A DNA stretch of 64,000 bases from NCBI GenBank assembly GCA_003021175.1, contig PXQV01000010.1:1-64000 (forward strand). Direction: 5' to 3'. The notes under the pieces were generated by a model, which did not search any database, was not told the origin of the DNA, and was given only the letters and a program-made list of their open reading frames with translations. This DNA is from Halobacteriales archaeon QH_7_66_36 (lineage in GTDB: Archaea > Halobacteriota > Halobacteria > Halobacteriales > Haloarculaceae). Shown in pieces: positions 32,508-41,427 of the stretch (positions are counted from its first letter, which is position 1; each line of letters opens with the position of its first letter). The translations under genes and the position numbers were made by a program.

Positions 32508-33710
32508 ATGGATCTGCCGACACCGTTCCGGTTCGACTACCGACCCGGCGTCGTGCGCTTCGGCGACGGCTGTGTCGACGCGCTCGCCGAGGAGCTCGCG
32601 AATCAGGGGATCGACCGCGCGCTCGTCTGCTGTGGCGAGAGCGTCGGCGACTCGCCGGTCCGCGAGGCGGTCGAAGACGGCCTCGGCGACCGCCACGCGG
32701 CCACCTTCGCCGGGACGAGCGCTCAGAAGGCGCTCGTCGAAGCCGCCGGGGCCAGAGAGGCGTTTCACGGCCACGACGCGGAGGTCTTCCTCGCGGTCGG
32801 CGGCGGCTCCGCGCTCGATGTTGCGAAGGCCGCTGCCGTCCTGACCGCGAGCGACCAACCGGTCGCCGGGGCGGCCGCCGACGTCGCCGCGACGGGCACG
32901 CCCGACATCCCGGCGGGCGACCTGCCGCCCATCGCGGCCGTGCCGACGACGCTGGCGGGCGCAGACCTGTCACAGGTCGCCGGCCTCACCGCCACCCCCG
33001 ACTCGGACGGCGTCGAGGAGACCGTCGGCGGCGGTATCTCCGACCCGCGGCTCATGCCGACGGGACTCTTCTACGACCCCGCGCTGTTCGAGCACACGCC
33101 CGCCGGCGTGCTCGCCGCGTCGGCGATGAACGGCTTCGACAAGGCCGTCGAGACGCTGTACGCCGCGAACGCGACGGCTATCTCGGACGCGACCGCCATC
33201 CACGCGCTCCGACTGTGCCGCGACGCGCTCCCGGAACTCGGCGGCGGCACGAGCGACCGTGAGACACTACGCGATGCCGTTGCCGGGATCATGCTCGCGC
33301 AGTACGGGGCCTCACGGCCGGACGGGTCGACGCTCTCGCTCGTCCACGCCTTCGGACACGGCCTGACCGCCGTGAGCGACATCCAGCAGGGGGCGGCCCA
33401 CGGCGCGATTGCGCCGCACGCGCTCGAGTATCTGTTCGAGCAGACGGACGGCAGGCGCGACCTGCTCGCGGAAGGGTTCGGCATCGAGGCGGACACGCCC
33501 GACGAGGCGGCCGCGGGCGTGGTCGACGCGGTGGCGGCGGTCCGCGACGGTCTCGGTCTCCCGACGCAGCTGCGCGACACCGTCGTCCCGGAGGACGGCC
33601 TCGACCGCGCGGCCGAAATCACCCACGAGGACGCGTTCATGGCGAACGCGCCCGAGGGGCTGGAGGCGACCGAGGCGGAACTCCGCGGGGTGCTCGACCG
33701 CGCGTGGTGA
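32508..33710 (+). CDS. Iron-containing alcohol dehydrogenase
   Basis: A 400-residue group III dehydrogenase. The nucleotide-binding GGGSALDVAKA (about 103-113) and PTTLAGADLSQVAGL are typical. The metal ligands are in the C-terminal domain: AMNGFDKAVE, SLVHAFGHGL (two His) and GAAHGAIAPHALEY. The physiological substrate could be butanol-type alcohols, lactaldehyde or maleylacetate. It is transcribed away from the VOC gene with a palindromic operator candidate between. Confidence 0.87.
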   Translation: MDLPTPFRFDYRPGVVRFGDGCVDALAEELANQGIDRALVCCGESVGDSPVREAVEDGLGDRHAATFAGTSAQKALVEAAGAREAFHGHDAEVFLAVGGGSALDVAKAAAVLTASDQPVAGAAADVAATGTPDIPAGDLPPIAAVPTTLAGADLSQVAGLTATPDSDGVEETVGGGISDPRLMPTGLFYDPALFEHTPAGVLAASAMNGFDKAVETLYAANATAISDATAIHALRLCRDALPELGGGTSDRETLRDAVAGIMLAQYGASRPDGSTLSLVHAFGHGLTAVSDIQQGAAHGAIAPHALEYLFEQTDGRRDLLAEGFGIEADTPDEAAAGVVDAVAAVRDGLGLPTQLRDTVVPEDGLDRAAEITHEDAFMANAPEGLEATEAELRGVLDRAW

Positions 33711-33803
33711 CGCGAGCGTAGCGCCGAAACGCCGAGAGAGAACCCCGATCGGACGCGACCGGCCACCCAGAACGGTCATGTTCTCGGCCGCGCAACCCGG
33801 ACC

Positions 33804-34733
33804 GTGAGCGAAGAGGACCTGCGGGACGCGGCCGCCGCACTCCGTGGCTCTGTCGTCGTCGCGGGCTGTGGGGAAGTGGGGCGGGAAGCCGCCGCGCAGG
33901 TGGCCGTCGACGGCGTCGTGGCGCGGGCCGACGACGCGATTCCCGACGACGCGCAGGCGGCGTTCGTCGGCGTCGACCTCGCGGACCCGTCGCCGGCGGT
34001 GGCGCTGGCCCGCAGATGTGCGGCCGCGGACACGCTCGCGGTGCTGGTCGCGGCAGTCGACCCGCGACCGACGGCGGAGACGCGCACGGCGCTCGCCACG
34101 CTTCGCGAGGCCGCGGACGCGGTGGTGCTCTCGGCCGGCGATGAACCCGTCGCGGGCACGGCCGCCGGCCTCCGGACGCTCGTGCGGTTGATCGCCGGCT
34201 CCGACGACGTGAACGTGGATCTCGCGGACGCGGAGACGGTGGTGGCGACGGGTGGCTTCGCGGCGGTCGGCGCGGCGACCAATCTCGACCCGGCGGCGGC
34301 GATGACGGCCGCGGTCGACGCCTGCGGGCCGGTGTCGCTCACGCGAGCGAGCGGCGCGCTCGTCCACCTCGAAGGCGACCGGGAACTCTCCGTGCAGGCG
34401 GCCGGCGACGCGGTCGCCGCCGTCCGCGACCGACTCGTCGACGGGAGTCACGTCATCTGGGGCGCGGACACGGACGCCGGCGAATACCGCGAGGGCGGGG
34501 CACACGACGACGAGGTGACGGCCCGGGTCGTGCTCGCGGGGGTCGTTCCGGTCCGGCCGCCCGCGGAGGCCGGCGACCCCTGCCCCCGGTGTGGCGCGTC
34601 GCTCGTCGGCTACCGGATGGGTGACCGCGAGACGGTCGCCTGTGACGGGTGTGGCTTCGCGGACGTGACGACGCCGCTGGGCGGCGACCCACTCGTTCCG
34701 GGCGAGGACTACGGGTCCGGTTCCGGGTCGTAA
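33804..34733 (+). CDS. Divergent FtsZ/tubulin-like protein with C-terminal zinc ribbon
   Basis: A 309-residue protein (GTG start). Residues about 115-245 follow the second half of FtsZ: AGLRTLVRLIAGSDDVNVDL then ADAETVVATGGFAAVGAATN, next SGALVHLEGDRELSVQAAGD, then VIWGADTDAGEY and VTARVVLAG. The order matches the FtsZ stretch from the linking helix through the C-terminal activation domain. The N-terminal part has VVVAGCGEVGREAA but lacks the GGGTGTG tubulin loop, so GTP binding is doubtful. A zinc ribbon closes the protein (CPRCGASLVGY ... CDGCGFADV). The FtsZ link is my inference from pattern; role unknown. Confidence 0.6.
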   Translation: MSEEDLRDAAAALRGSVVVAGCGEVGREAAAQVAVDGVVARADDAIPDDAQAAFVGVDLADPSPAVALARRCAAADTLAVLVAAVDPRPTAETRTALATLREAADAVVLSAGDEPVAGTAAGLRTLVRLIAGSDDVNVDLADAETVVATGGFAAVGAATNLDPAAAMTAAVDACGPVSLTRASGALVHLEGDRELSVQAAGDAVAAVRDRLVDGSHVIWGADTDAGEYREGGAHDDEVTARVVLAGVVPVRPPAEAGDPCPRCGASLVGYRMGDRETVACDGCGFADVTTPLGGDPLVPGEDYGSGSGS

Positions 34734-35611
34734 TCCGGGCCAACGCGCAGGGAGAGCGTCCGCGGCCGACACCGCAGGCGGAGCGACTCGTGAGTGGCGA
34801 GTTCGCCGTCGCGCGAGAAGGTGATCGGTTCGGGACCCGAGACGGTGAGTTCGCTCGCCCGGAGGTGGGTGACGCCATCCGTCTCCTGTCCGAGCAGGCG
34901 GTGGCCGATGGCCTCCGCGACGAGCGAGCCGGTCGGCATGTGTTCGACGACCGCCACGTCGAAGTAGCCGTCCTCCATGTTCGCCTGTCCGCCCGCCTCG
35001 ATGAACTTCCGGGCGTTGCCGACGAGCACGCAGGTGGCCTCGCCGTGCCACGTCTCGGTGCCGTCCGCGACGGTCGCGTCGAGTTCGATCTCGATCCCCT
35101 CGAAGCCGACCGCCTCCTGTGCGCCGGTGATGACGAACGCGAACGTGCCGTACTGCTCCTTCAGGTCGCCGGAGGCCGCGAGGCTGGCGTCGGCGGGGAA
35201 TCCGGCGATACAGGAGACGGCGAACGGTTCGCCGTCGGCAACGCCCACGTCGACCTCACGCACGTCGCCGCTGTCGGCCATCTCCGCGCCGTGACGGACA
35301 TCCTCGATGCCGAGGTTCTCCGCGAGGATGTTCGCCGTCCCGCAGGGGACGACGCCGACGGTCGTGTCGGCGAGGCTGTCGGCGGCTGCCAACCCGCGCA
35401 ACACCTCGTTGACCGTGCCGTCGCCGCCACACACCGCGAGTTCGGAGACGCCGCGCTCGCCGGCCTCGCGGCCGAGACGGAGGGCGTCGCCCGCGTCCTC
35501 TGTCCGGTCGACGGCGAAGCCGCGCGCCTCCAGCAGTCGCGTGACGTAGTCGGCGTGGTCGCCGGTCCCGCTGGCCGGATTGAGGATCGCGCGGCGCGAA
35601 CCGATCTGCAT
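34709..35611 (-). CDS. Diacylglycerol/sphingosine kinase-family lipid kinase (YegS/DagK-like)
   Basis: A 300-residue enzyme. The ATP site ILNPASGTG near residue 9 and the catalytic loop VCGGDGTVNEVLRGL (about 60-75) define the DAGK catalytic domain, followed by GVVPCGTANILAENL. The C-terminal beta sandwich includes GGQANMEDGYFDVAVVEH. The likely substrate is an archaeal isoprenoid lipid alcohol or diacylglycerol-like lipid. Its 3' end overlaps the convergent FtsZ-like gene by 25 nt. Confidence 0.88.
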   Translation of the reverse strand: MQIGSRRAILNPASGTGDHADYVTRLLEARGFAVDRTEDAGDALRLGREAGERGVSELAVCGGDGTVNEVLRGLAAADSLADTTVGVVPCGTANILAENLGIEDVRHGAEMADSGDVREVDVGVADGEPFAVSCIAGFPADASLAASGDLKEQYGTFAFVITGAQEAVGFEGIEIELDATVADGTETWHGEATCVLVGNARKFIEAGGQANMEDGYFDVAVVEHMPTGSLVAEAIGHRLLGQETDGVTHLRASELTVSGPEPITFSRDGELATHESLRLRCRPRTLSLRVGPDYDPEPDP

Positions 35612-35749
35612 GGTCGAGAGAAGGAAACGGGGGAACTTAATTCACGCCGGCACCCGCGCGACAGTCACGCCGCGAACTCCCGCCGGCTGAACGGAAAGTT
35701 TGAACGAGGATATCGGCCTCGGCGCGGACGGCCACAGGTTGCTGTCAGG

Positions 35750-35961
35750 CTAAGGTGTTCAGATACGGGGGTCGTCGCTCGACTGCGCAACTGTGGTGGG
35801 TGGGACTGAAAGGGGCCGGTCGCTCGCCGAAGCACGCCGACGCAAGGACCGCAGGCCGACGGCCGAGGACCGCAGCGAGGCGCGCGAGGCGAGCGGGCGG
35901 GGGCTTTCTCCACCCTGTTACTGGCTCATCCAACTGAATCCCCGTTATCCGAACACTACTG
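35750..35961 (+). repeat. MITE-like dispersed repeat, copy A
   Basis: About 212 nt ending in inverted TAAGGTGTTCAG / CCGAACACTACTG termini. The interior has GTGGGACTGAAAGGGGCC at 35800-35817, a GGACCGCAGG...GGCCGAGGACCGCAGCGAGG block and GGGGGCTTTCTCC. It is collinear with copy B at 62.7 kb. No gene is inside. It fills the gap before the aldehyde ferredoxin oxidoreductase gene. Confidence 0.7.
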
Positions 35962-36007
35962 ACGGCCTCGTACCACCATTTATTTTCGCTGAGCCGGATT
36001 CACGGGT

Positions 36008-37684
36008 ATGCGTCACATGGAAGGTCCGCTGCTGTCGGTCGATGTCGGCGCTCGGGAGGCGACGACCGAGGCCATCGACGACACGCTCGCCGAGTTCATC
36101 GGCGGCCGCGGCGTCGCCACGAAGCTCGCCCACGACCGCGTCCCGTTCGACGCCGACCCGTTCGGCCCGGAGAACCGCCTCTATCTCACGACTGGGCCGA
36201 TGCAGGCCTCACAGATGTCGTTCACCGGGCGGATGTCGCTCACCGGCGTCTCGCCGCTCACCGACGGCCTGCTCTCGTCGAACGCCGGCGGCTTCATGTC
36301 GCGCAACTTCACTGGCACCGGCAACGCGGCCGTCGAACTCGTCGGCGCGAGCGACGAACTGCTCGCGGTCCACGTCCGCGACGACGGCGTCACCTTCGAG
36401 GAGGTGCCGAACCTCGCGGGTGCCGACGTGCCCGAAGTGTGCGACTACATGGCCGAGGAACACGGTCTCGACGACGAACACGTCGCCTGTATCGGTCCCG
36501 CCGGGGAGAATCAAGTCCGGTTCGCCTGCGTGATGACGAGTCGGTCGCGCGCCTTCGGCCGCGGCGGCCTCGGTGCCGTCATGGGCGCGAAGAACGTGAA
36601 GGCGATCACCTTCGAGGGCGACGACGCGCTGGAGGTAGACCTCCCGGGACTCGGGGGCGATATCCACCGCGAGGCCGCCACCTCCGACAACATCATGAAG
36701 CGACAGGGGACGGCCTCGGTCACCGATCTCGGCAACGAGATGGAGGCGTTCCCGACCCGCTACTTCTCGGAGCGCTCCTTCGAGGGCGCGGAGCGCATCA
36801 ACGGCGACGCCGTCGAGTCGAAAAAGTACAAGAAGGGGACCTGCTCGCAGTGTGCGTTCGCGTGCAAGCTCCCCACCCGCGACGAGGAGCGGGGCGTCGA
36901 GACCGAGGGGCCGGAGTACGAGACGATCATGGCCTTCGGCGGCAACTGCGCGGTCGACGACGTGGTCGACGTGATGAAGTCGAACGAGTTGTGCGACCGC
37001 CTCGGGATGGACGTCATCTCCTGTGGCGACACCGTCGCCGCGTATCTCGAAACACAGGACGCCTTCGGCGACGCGGAGCTGGTCCACGAGACCGTCGAGC
37101 ACATCGCCCACCGCGAGGGCATCGGGGACGTGCTCGCGGAGGGCGTCGACCGCGCCCACGACGAGCTGGGCGTCGAGAACTGGTCGGTGAAGGGGATGGA
37201 GTTCCCCGCGCACGACGGCCGCGCGCTCCACGGGCAGGGCCTCTCCTTCGCCGTCTCCAACCGCGGCGCGGACCACATGTACGCCACCTTCTACGCCTAC
37301 GAGTATCCGCTCGTCGCCCGCGAGGAGGCGTTCGACCCGGATGGGATCGGCGACGAGAAAGCCGAGAAGCTGGTCGAGCTGGAGAACACCCGCGCGCTGG
37401 AGGACTGCGGCGTCGTCTGTCGCTTCTCGCGCGGGATGATGACGCCCGAGCGGTTCGCGACGCTGTTCGACGCCGACTTCGAGGACCTCCTGTCGGTCGG
37501 CGGCCGCGTCGTCGAGCTGGAGCGGCACTTCAACAACGAGCGCGGCTTCGACCGCGCCGACGACCAGCTCCCGTACGACATCGACGGCCTCGACACCGCC
37601 CTGTCGCGCTACTACGAGGCGCGCGGCTGGACCGACGACGGCATCGTGACCGACCCCGGTCGGTCCCCGACGGCAGCCGACTGA
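36008..37684 (+). CDS. Aldehyde ferredoxin oxidoreductase-family tungsten/molybdenum enzyme
   Basis: A 558-residue member of the AOR family, which oxidises aldehydes to acids with a bis-pterin tungsten cofactor and one 4Fe-4S cluster. The N-terminal pterin-binding domain has FIGGRGVATKLAHD and LYLTTGPMQASQM. Cluster ligands are Cys279, Cys282 and Cys286 (CSQCAFACK) with Cys467 or Cys471 (EDCGVVC) as the fourth. GRGGLGAVMGAKNVKA matches the second pterin loop. It is slightly shorter than hyperthermophile AOR. The electron acceptor is presumably ferredoxin. No maturation genes are adjacent. Confidence 0.92.
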   Translation: MRHMEGPLLSVDVGAREATTEAIDDTLAEFIGGRGVATKLAHDRVPFDADPFGPENRLYLTTGPMQASQMSFTGRMSLTGVSPLTDGLLSSNAGGFMSRNFTGTGNAAVELVGASDELLAVHVRDDGVTFEEVPNLAGADVPEVCDYMAEEHGLDDEHVACIGPAGENQVRFACVMTSRSRAFGRGGLGAVMGAKNVKAITFEGDDALEVDLPGLGGDIHREAATSDNIMKRQGTASVTDLGNEMEAFPTRYFSERSFEGAERINGDAVESKKYKKGTCSQCAFACKLPTRDEERGVETEGPEYETIMAFGGNCAVDDVVDVMKSNELCDRLGMDVISCGDTVAAYLETQDAFGDAELVHETVEHIAHREGIGDVLAEGVDRAHDELGVENWSVKGMEFPAHDGRALHGQGLSFAVSNRGADHMYATFYAYEYPLVAREEAFDPDGIGDEKAEKLVELENTRALEDCGVVCRFSRGMMTPERFATLFDADFEDLLSVGGRVVELERHFNNERGFDRADDQLPYDIDGLDTALSRYYEARGWTDDGIVTDPGRSPTAAD

Positions 37685-37790
37685 GTCGACGATAGCCCCG
37701 ATTGACGCTGGCGACGCGCGGCGACGGTCGTCACGGCGGCCCGCGGGGTCGTCTTTAGTCACGCGATTGCTAGCGACGGAACCGCTCTGG

Positions 37791-37808
37791 GTGGGACTGG
37801 AAGGGGCT
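37791..37808 (+). repeat. MITE-like dispersed repeat, fragment E
   Basis: The core GTGGGACTGGAAGGGGCT, one base off the consensus at two places, lies in the gap between the AOR gene and the next gene. The terminal inverted repeats and the GGGGGCTTTCTAC part are not recognisable, so this is a fragment. The rest of the 37685-37959 gap shows no gene. Confidence 0.5.
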
Positions 37809-37959
37809 GTACGTGCGCGGCGGCCGTGCCACCGCGACCAGTCGAGGCCGGCGGAGCCGGGCTCGCGCTCGCCGCTCCGTTCACCACAACGCCACGGCGT
37901 CACCAAACAGCACCATCGACGGGCACGGAACTTTTGTTCGCGGCGACGAAGCCGGAGGC

Positions 37960-38904
37960 GTGCGCGAGTTCGGCTTCGAAATGGCCGTCTGTGCGGGGTT
38001 AGAGAGCGACGGCCGCCTCGTCGCGCGCCAGCTCGCGGGCGGCGTCCGCGGCTCGCGCGTGATGGACTGTGTCGTCGTCGAACCCGGCCCCGCGTTCGAC
38101 GAACGGGCGCGGATCACGGACGCGACGATTCCGCCACGACTCGTCGAGGCCGATATCGGACCCGGCACGGCACGGCGGCCCCGAGCGGTCGTCGGCGACT
38201 CCGAGTTCGCACAGGAAGCCGTCGAGGCGGGCATCGAGTGCGGCTATCTGACTAGCGAGCGACACGACGGCCAGCGGTACGTGCGTGCGACGACGCGGTA
38301 TCCGGACGGGTGGTTCGACGGGCTGGTCGGCGTCGAGAACAAGCCGGACCTCGGGCGGCCGGGCGAGTTGGAACTCCAGTTGCGCAAGGACGTCTCGCTC
38401 GCGCTGTTCGACCGCGTCTGGCTCGCAACCGCGAGTCACGTGACCGGCGCACACCTGAACCGCATTCCTGACGAGGTCGGGGTGTGGCGCGTCGACCCCG
38501 AGACGGGCGCGCGGACGGTCGTGCGAGAGCCGACGCCGCTCGCGACCGACGAGCCGGGAATCGAAGTGCTGGACAGCCAACCCGCACGGGCCGACGTGCG
38601 ACCGGTCGCCGCGGCGACGAAGGCGCGCTACCGGCGACGAGTCGGCGAGCGCGCCTACGGTAAGGGATGGCGCGTGCCGTTCCCGGACTGTCCACACGTG
38701 GAGGAACGGTCGGTCGCCGGCGTCGGTGGCCTCGCGTACTGCACGCGACAGGAGCGGTACGTGCGCCCGGCCGAGGCCTGTGACGCGGACGGGACTGGGC
38801 CGGACGTGGACATCGACGCGCGGCGGGCAGAACAGTCGCCGTGGGTGCGCGACCCGGCTGGTGCAGCGCGGCGACAGGCCGGCTTGGACGCCTACAGTTC
38901 GTAG
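37960..38904 (+). CDS. DUF5787-type haloarchaeal protein with a possible PD-(D/E)xK nuclease core
   Basis: A 314-residue soluble protein starting at GTG (REFGFEMAVCAGLE). It resembles the haloarchaeal DUF5787 family. In the middle, GWFDGLVGVENKPD followed by LELQLRKDVSLALFDRVWLA looks like the strand-strand-helix of PD-(D/E)xK enzymes, with E-N-K as the catalytic pair and GDSEF upstream as a possible acidic ligand. The C-terminus has cysteines (FPDCPHVEER, AYCTRQERYV, EACDAD) that could bind zinc. The activity is inferred only from these patterns. Confidence 0.65.
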   Translation: MREFGFEMAVCAGLESDGRLVARQLAGGVRGSRVMDCVVVEPGPAFDERARITDATIPPRLVEADIGPGTARRPRAVVGDSEFAQEAVEAGIECGYLTSERHDGQRYVRATTRYPDGWFDGLVGVENKPDLGRPGELELQLRKDVSLALFDRVWLATASHVTGAHLNRIPDEVGVWRVDPETGARTVVREPTPLATDEPGIEVLDSQPARADVRPVAAATKARYRRRVGERAYGKGWRVPFPDCPHVEERSVAGVGGLAYCTRQERYVRPAEACDADGTGPDVDIDARRAEQSPWVRDPAGAARRQAGLDAYSS

Positions 38905-39710
38905 CGTTCCCCGTCGACCGCGAGCGGGTCGCCGAAGGCGTCCTCGGGGTCGGCGAAGTGCGAGACGTGGACGACGCGCAGGCGGTCGACGCTCAGTTCG
39001 GCGGCCAGCGACTCGGCTCCCTCGGTCGTCATGTGCTTCGTGCCGAAGGTGCGAGGCGTCCCGTCGGGAGCGTGGTGGTCGCCGCCGAGCGGGTGGTACT
39101 CGCACAGCGACGCGGGGACGATCCCGTCCGCGAGCAGTAGGTCCGCGCCGCGGAACGCCTCGCGGGTGACGTCGGGGATGTCGTAGCTCGTGTCACCCGT
39201 GATCGCGAGCGTCGCGCCGTCGGACTCGATGACCACGCCGTAACAGACGAGCGGGGGGTGGGTGACGGGGACCAATCGCACGTCGAAACCACAGGCCTCG
39301 AAGGGGTCGCCCGGGTCGTGTGCGACGACGGAGACCGGGTCGAGATAGTCGTACTTGCGCGCGACCGTCTCGGCGACCGACTCCTCGGTCGCGGGGTCCG
39401 TCTCGCTCGCCGCGTGAACGGGCGTCTCGTCGAGCAGTCGGTAGGCGTTGCCCAGCCCGTCGAGGTGGTCGAAATGAATGTGGGTGACGAGTATCTCGTC
39501 GGGGAGCGGCGCGTCCTCGCGGAGGAACTGGTGGCGGAAGTCCGGCGAGGCGTCGACCAGTAGTGAGTCGTCGGTCGCCTCGTTGCGGACGTGGACCGAA
39601 AACCGAGTGCGCTCGACGCCGCGCTCGCGGGCCGTCGCGCAGGTGTCACAGTCACACCCGGGGGTGGGTGTCCCCGTCGTGTCGCCCGTGCCGAGCAGCG
39701 TGACTTCCAT
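38892..39710 (-). CDS. PhnP-like metallo-beta-lactamase-fold hydrolase
   Basis: A 272-residue MBL-fold phosphodiesterase-like enzyme. The start EVTLLGTGDTTGTPTPGCDC with CDTCATA gives the N-terminal cysteine motif seen in PhnP-type proteins. Metal ligands are THIHFDHLDG (HxHxDH), GDTSYDIPD and a C-terminal VHVSHFAD. PhnP acts on cyclic phosphodiesters; the haloarchaeal substrate is unknown. The ATG at 39710 was chosen as the start of the fold. Its 3' end overlaps the convergent DUF5787-type gene by 13 nt. Confidence 0.85.
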   Translation of the reverse strand: MEVTLLGTGDTTGTPTPGCDCDTCATARERGVERTRFSVHVRNEATDDSLLVDASPDFRHQFLREDAPLPDEILVTHIHFDHLDGLGNAYRLLDETPVHAASETDPATEESVAETVARKYDYLDPVSVVAHDPGDPFEACGFDVRLVPVTHPPLVCYGVVIESDGATLAITGDTSYDIPDVTREAFRGADLLLADGIVPASLCEYHPLGGDHHAPDGTPRTFGTKHMTTEGAESLAAELSVDRLRVVHVSHFADPEDAFGDPLAVDGERYEL

Positions 39711-39819
39711 CGGTTCTCTCTCGAACGGCGCAGGTGTAAACTCCGCGGTCGGCCGGTTGCGGTAAAGTACACGATTGTTCACAACAGTTATGTGGGTGAC
39801 ACCTGTTAGAACGACTGTG

Positions 39820-39969
39820 ATGCGAGGGACAGACCCCGCGCCGCTGGTGCCAGAGATGCCGACAAACGACGACGAAACCCGAACCCGCGAGACGGAGCTC
39901 CGCGCGGACGGGGGCGACGACCCCCGGCACGAACCCTTCGGCGCGCCGCTCGTACCCGACGCCTCCTGA
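39820..39969 (+). CDS. Possible small acidic protein
   Basis: A 49-residue frame beginning MRGTDPAPLVPEMPTNDDET and ending FGAPLVPDAS. The composition is acidic and haloarchaeal, and an AACAGTTATGTG stretch lies about 26-35 nt before the ATG, so a leaderless transcript is conceivable. There is no recognisable domain. The rest of the 39711-40071 gap shows nothing else. Confidence 0.35.
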   Translation: MRGTDPAPLVPEMPTNDDETRTRETELRADGGDDPRHEPFGAPLVPDAS

Positions 39970-40071
39970 TTCGGCCCTCGCGTACCGCCCGCTCACCGAC
40001 GGTTGGACCATTTCTCACCCGTTCACGTCGCCGAGCAGCCCCGTCCCGACTCCGAGTGACGACGGACCGAC

Positions 40072-41376
40072 TCAGTGATCGTGGTCGTGTCCGCCGTCGC
40101 CCGCCACGGGCGCGCTCTCGTCGGACATCATGTCCATGTTCTTCAGGTTGTCGCGCTCCTCGAACCCTTCGACGGCCTGTTCGAGGTCTTCCTGCGTGAG
40201 CGTGGTCCGCTCCTCGGTGAGCGCGTCGAGGACGGCCTCGCGCATCACCAGCCGGAGGTCGCTGCCGGTGAGTCCCTCGGTTATCTCCGCGATGGCCCGG
40301 GGGTCGAACTCGTCGATGTCCATGCTCCGCGTGACGAGCTGGAGGATGTCCGAGCGCATCGACCGGTCGGGCTTCGGGAAGTTGACGATCTCGTCGAAGC
40401 GCCGCCACGCCGCGGAGTCGAGCTGGTCGGGGTGGTTCGTCGCGCCGATGAGCAACACGTCGTCCTGAATGAGACTGATCTCGTCGATGCTCTTCAGCAG
40501 GGTGTTGACCGCGCGTTTGATCGCGGCGTGTTCGTCAGAGGAGCGGGTCTTGGCGACGAAGTCGAACTCGTCCATGAAGAGGATACACGGCGAGAGCCGC
40601 TTTGCCACCTCGAACGTCTTGTCCACGTTCTTCGCCGTCTCACCCAGATACTGGGAGGTGATCATCGACAGCTTCACCTCGACGAACGGGAGGTCGAGTT
40701 GGTGGGCGAGCGCGCGAGCGACGCTCGTCTTGCCCGTCCCCGGCGGGCCGACGAACAGCAGTTTCCCGATCTCGCGGAGGCCGATCCGCGCGAGATAATC
40801 GCGGTGTTCGATTGCCTTCACCACCTTCTGGATCTCGTTTTCCTGATCCTCGGTCAACACGAGGTCGTCGAGCTGCATCTCGATCTCCTCGGGGGCGCGC
40901 ACGTCCACGAGGTCGAGCATCTCCTCTTCCTCCTCGTCGAACATCTCGTCGAGCAGCGAGTCGATCCAGACGCGGTCGGCGTGGATCGGCCGGTTCGCCT
41001 CGCGGGCCCGCTCGTACGCCACGTCGAACTGCTCGCCGAACACGTGTGCGAGCGTGGGGTTCTCGGCCACGCCGTCGGCGTCGAGCCGGTCGAGCAGCCA
41101 CGTCTCGGCCATCCCCTCGTCGGTGAAGGAGATCGTACCCGAGAAGTCGTCCCGGTCCGTGAACATCAGTCCCTTCACCGCGTCCCACGGGCGGTCGATC
41201 CCGGTGGCCGCGGAGGCGTTATCGTTCGTCGCGTTCAGCGGTCGCTCGACTTCTCCCTCCGACCAGAAGACGCGGCGATACGCCGGCGGGAGGTCGCGTT
41301 CGTCCAGCGTCTCGTGTTCGTTGTAGAGGCGGACAGTGAGGAGAAATTCGACGACATCGACCTCGTGGCTCGTCAT
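40072..41376 (-). CDS. AAA-family ATPase
   Basis: A 434-residue protein with an acidic helical N-terminal part (about 1-165) and one AAA domain. Walker A is VGPPGTGKTSVA (about 208-219), Walker B is CILFMDEFDFV, sensor 1 is LLIGATNHPD and the arginine finger region is SAAWRRFDEIVNF. The C-terminal helical lid has GLTGSDLRLVMREAV. The tail is His/Asp-rich (GGHDHDH). The AAA core is of the SpoVK/CDC48-like unfoldase type with a single ring; substrates are unknown. Confidence 0.88.
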   Translation of the reverse strand: MTSHEVDVVEFLLTVRLYNEHETLDERDLPPAYRRVFWSEGEVERPLNATNDNASAATGIDRPWDAVKGLMFTDRDDFSGTISFTDEGMAETWLLDRLDADGVAENPTLAHVFGEQFDVAYERAREANRPIHADRVWIDSLLDEMFDEEEEEMLDLVDVRAPEEIEMQLDDLVLTEDQENEIQKVVKAIEHRDYLARIGLREIGKLLFVGPPGTGKTSVARALAHQLDLPFVEVKLSMITSQYLGETAKNVDKTFEVAKRLSPCILFMDEFDFVAKTRSSDEHAAIKRAVNTLLKSIDEISLIQDDVLLIGATNHPDQLDSAAWRRFDEIVNFPKPDRSMRSDILQLVTRSMDIDEFDPRAIAEITEGLTGSDLRLVMREAVLDALTEERTTLTQEDLEQAVEGFEERDNLKNMDMMSDESAPVAGDGGHDHDH

Positions 41377-41427
41377 CTCCCAACACTAAGATGCGGCTGC
41401 GGTATAAGAGCGTCGTCCCCGACGACG

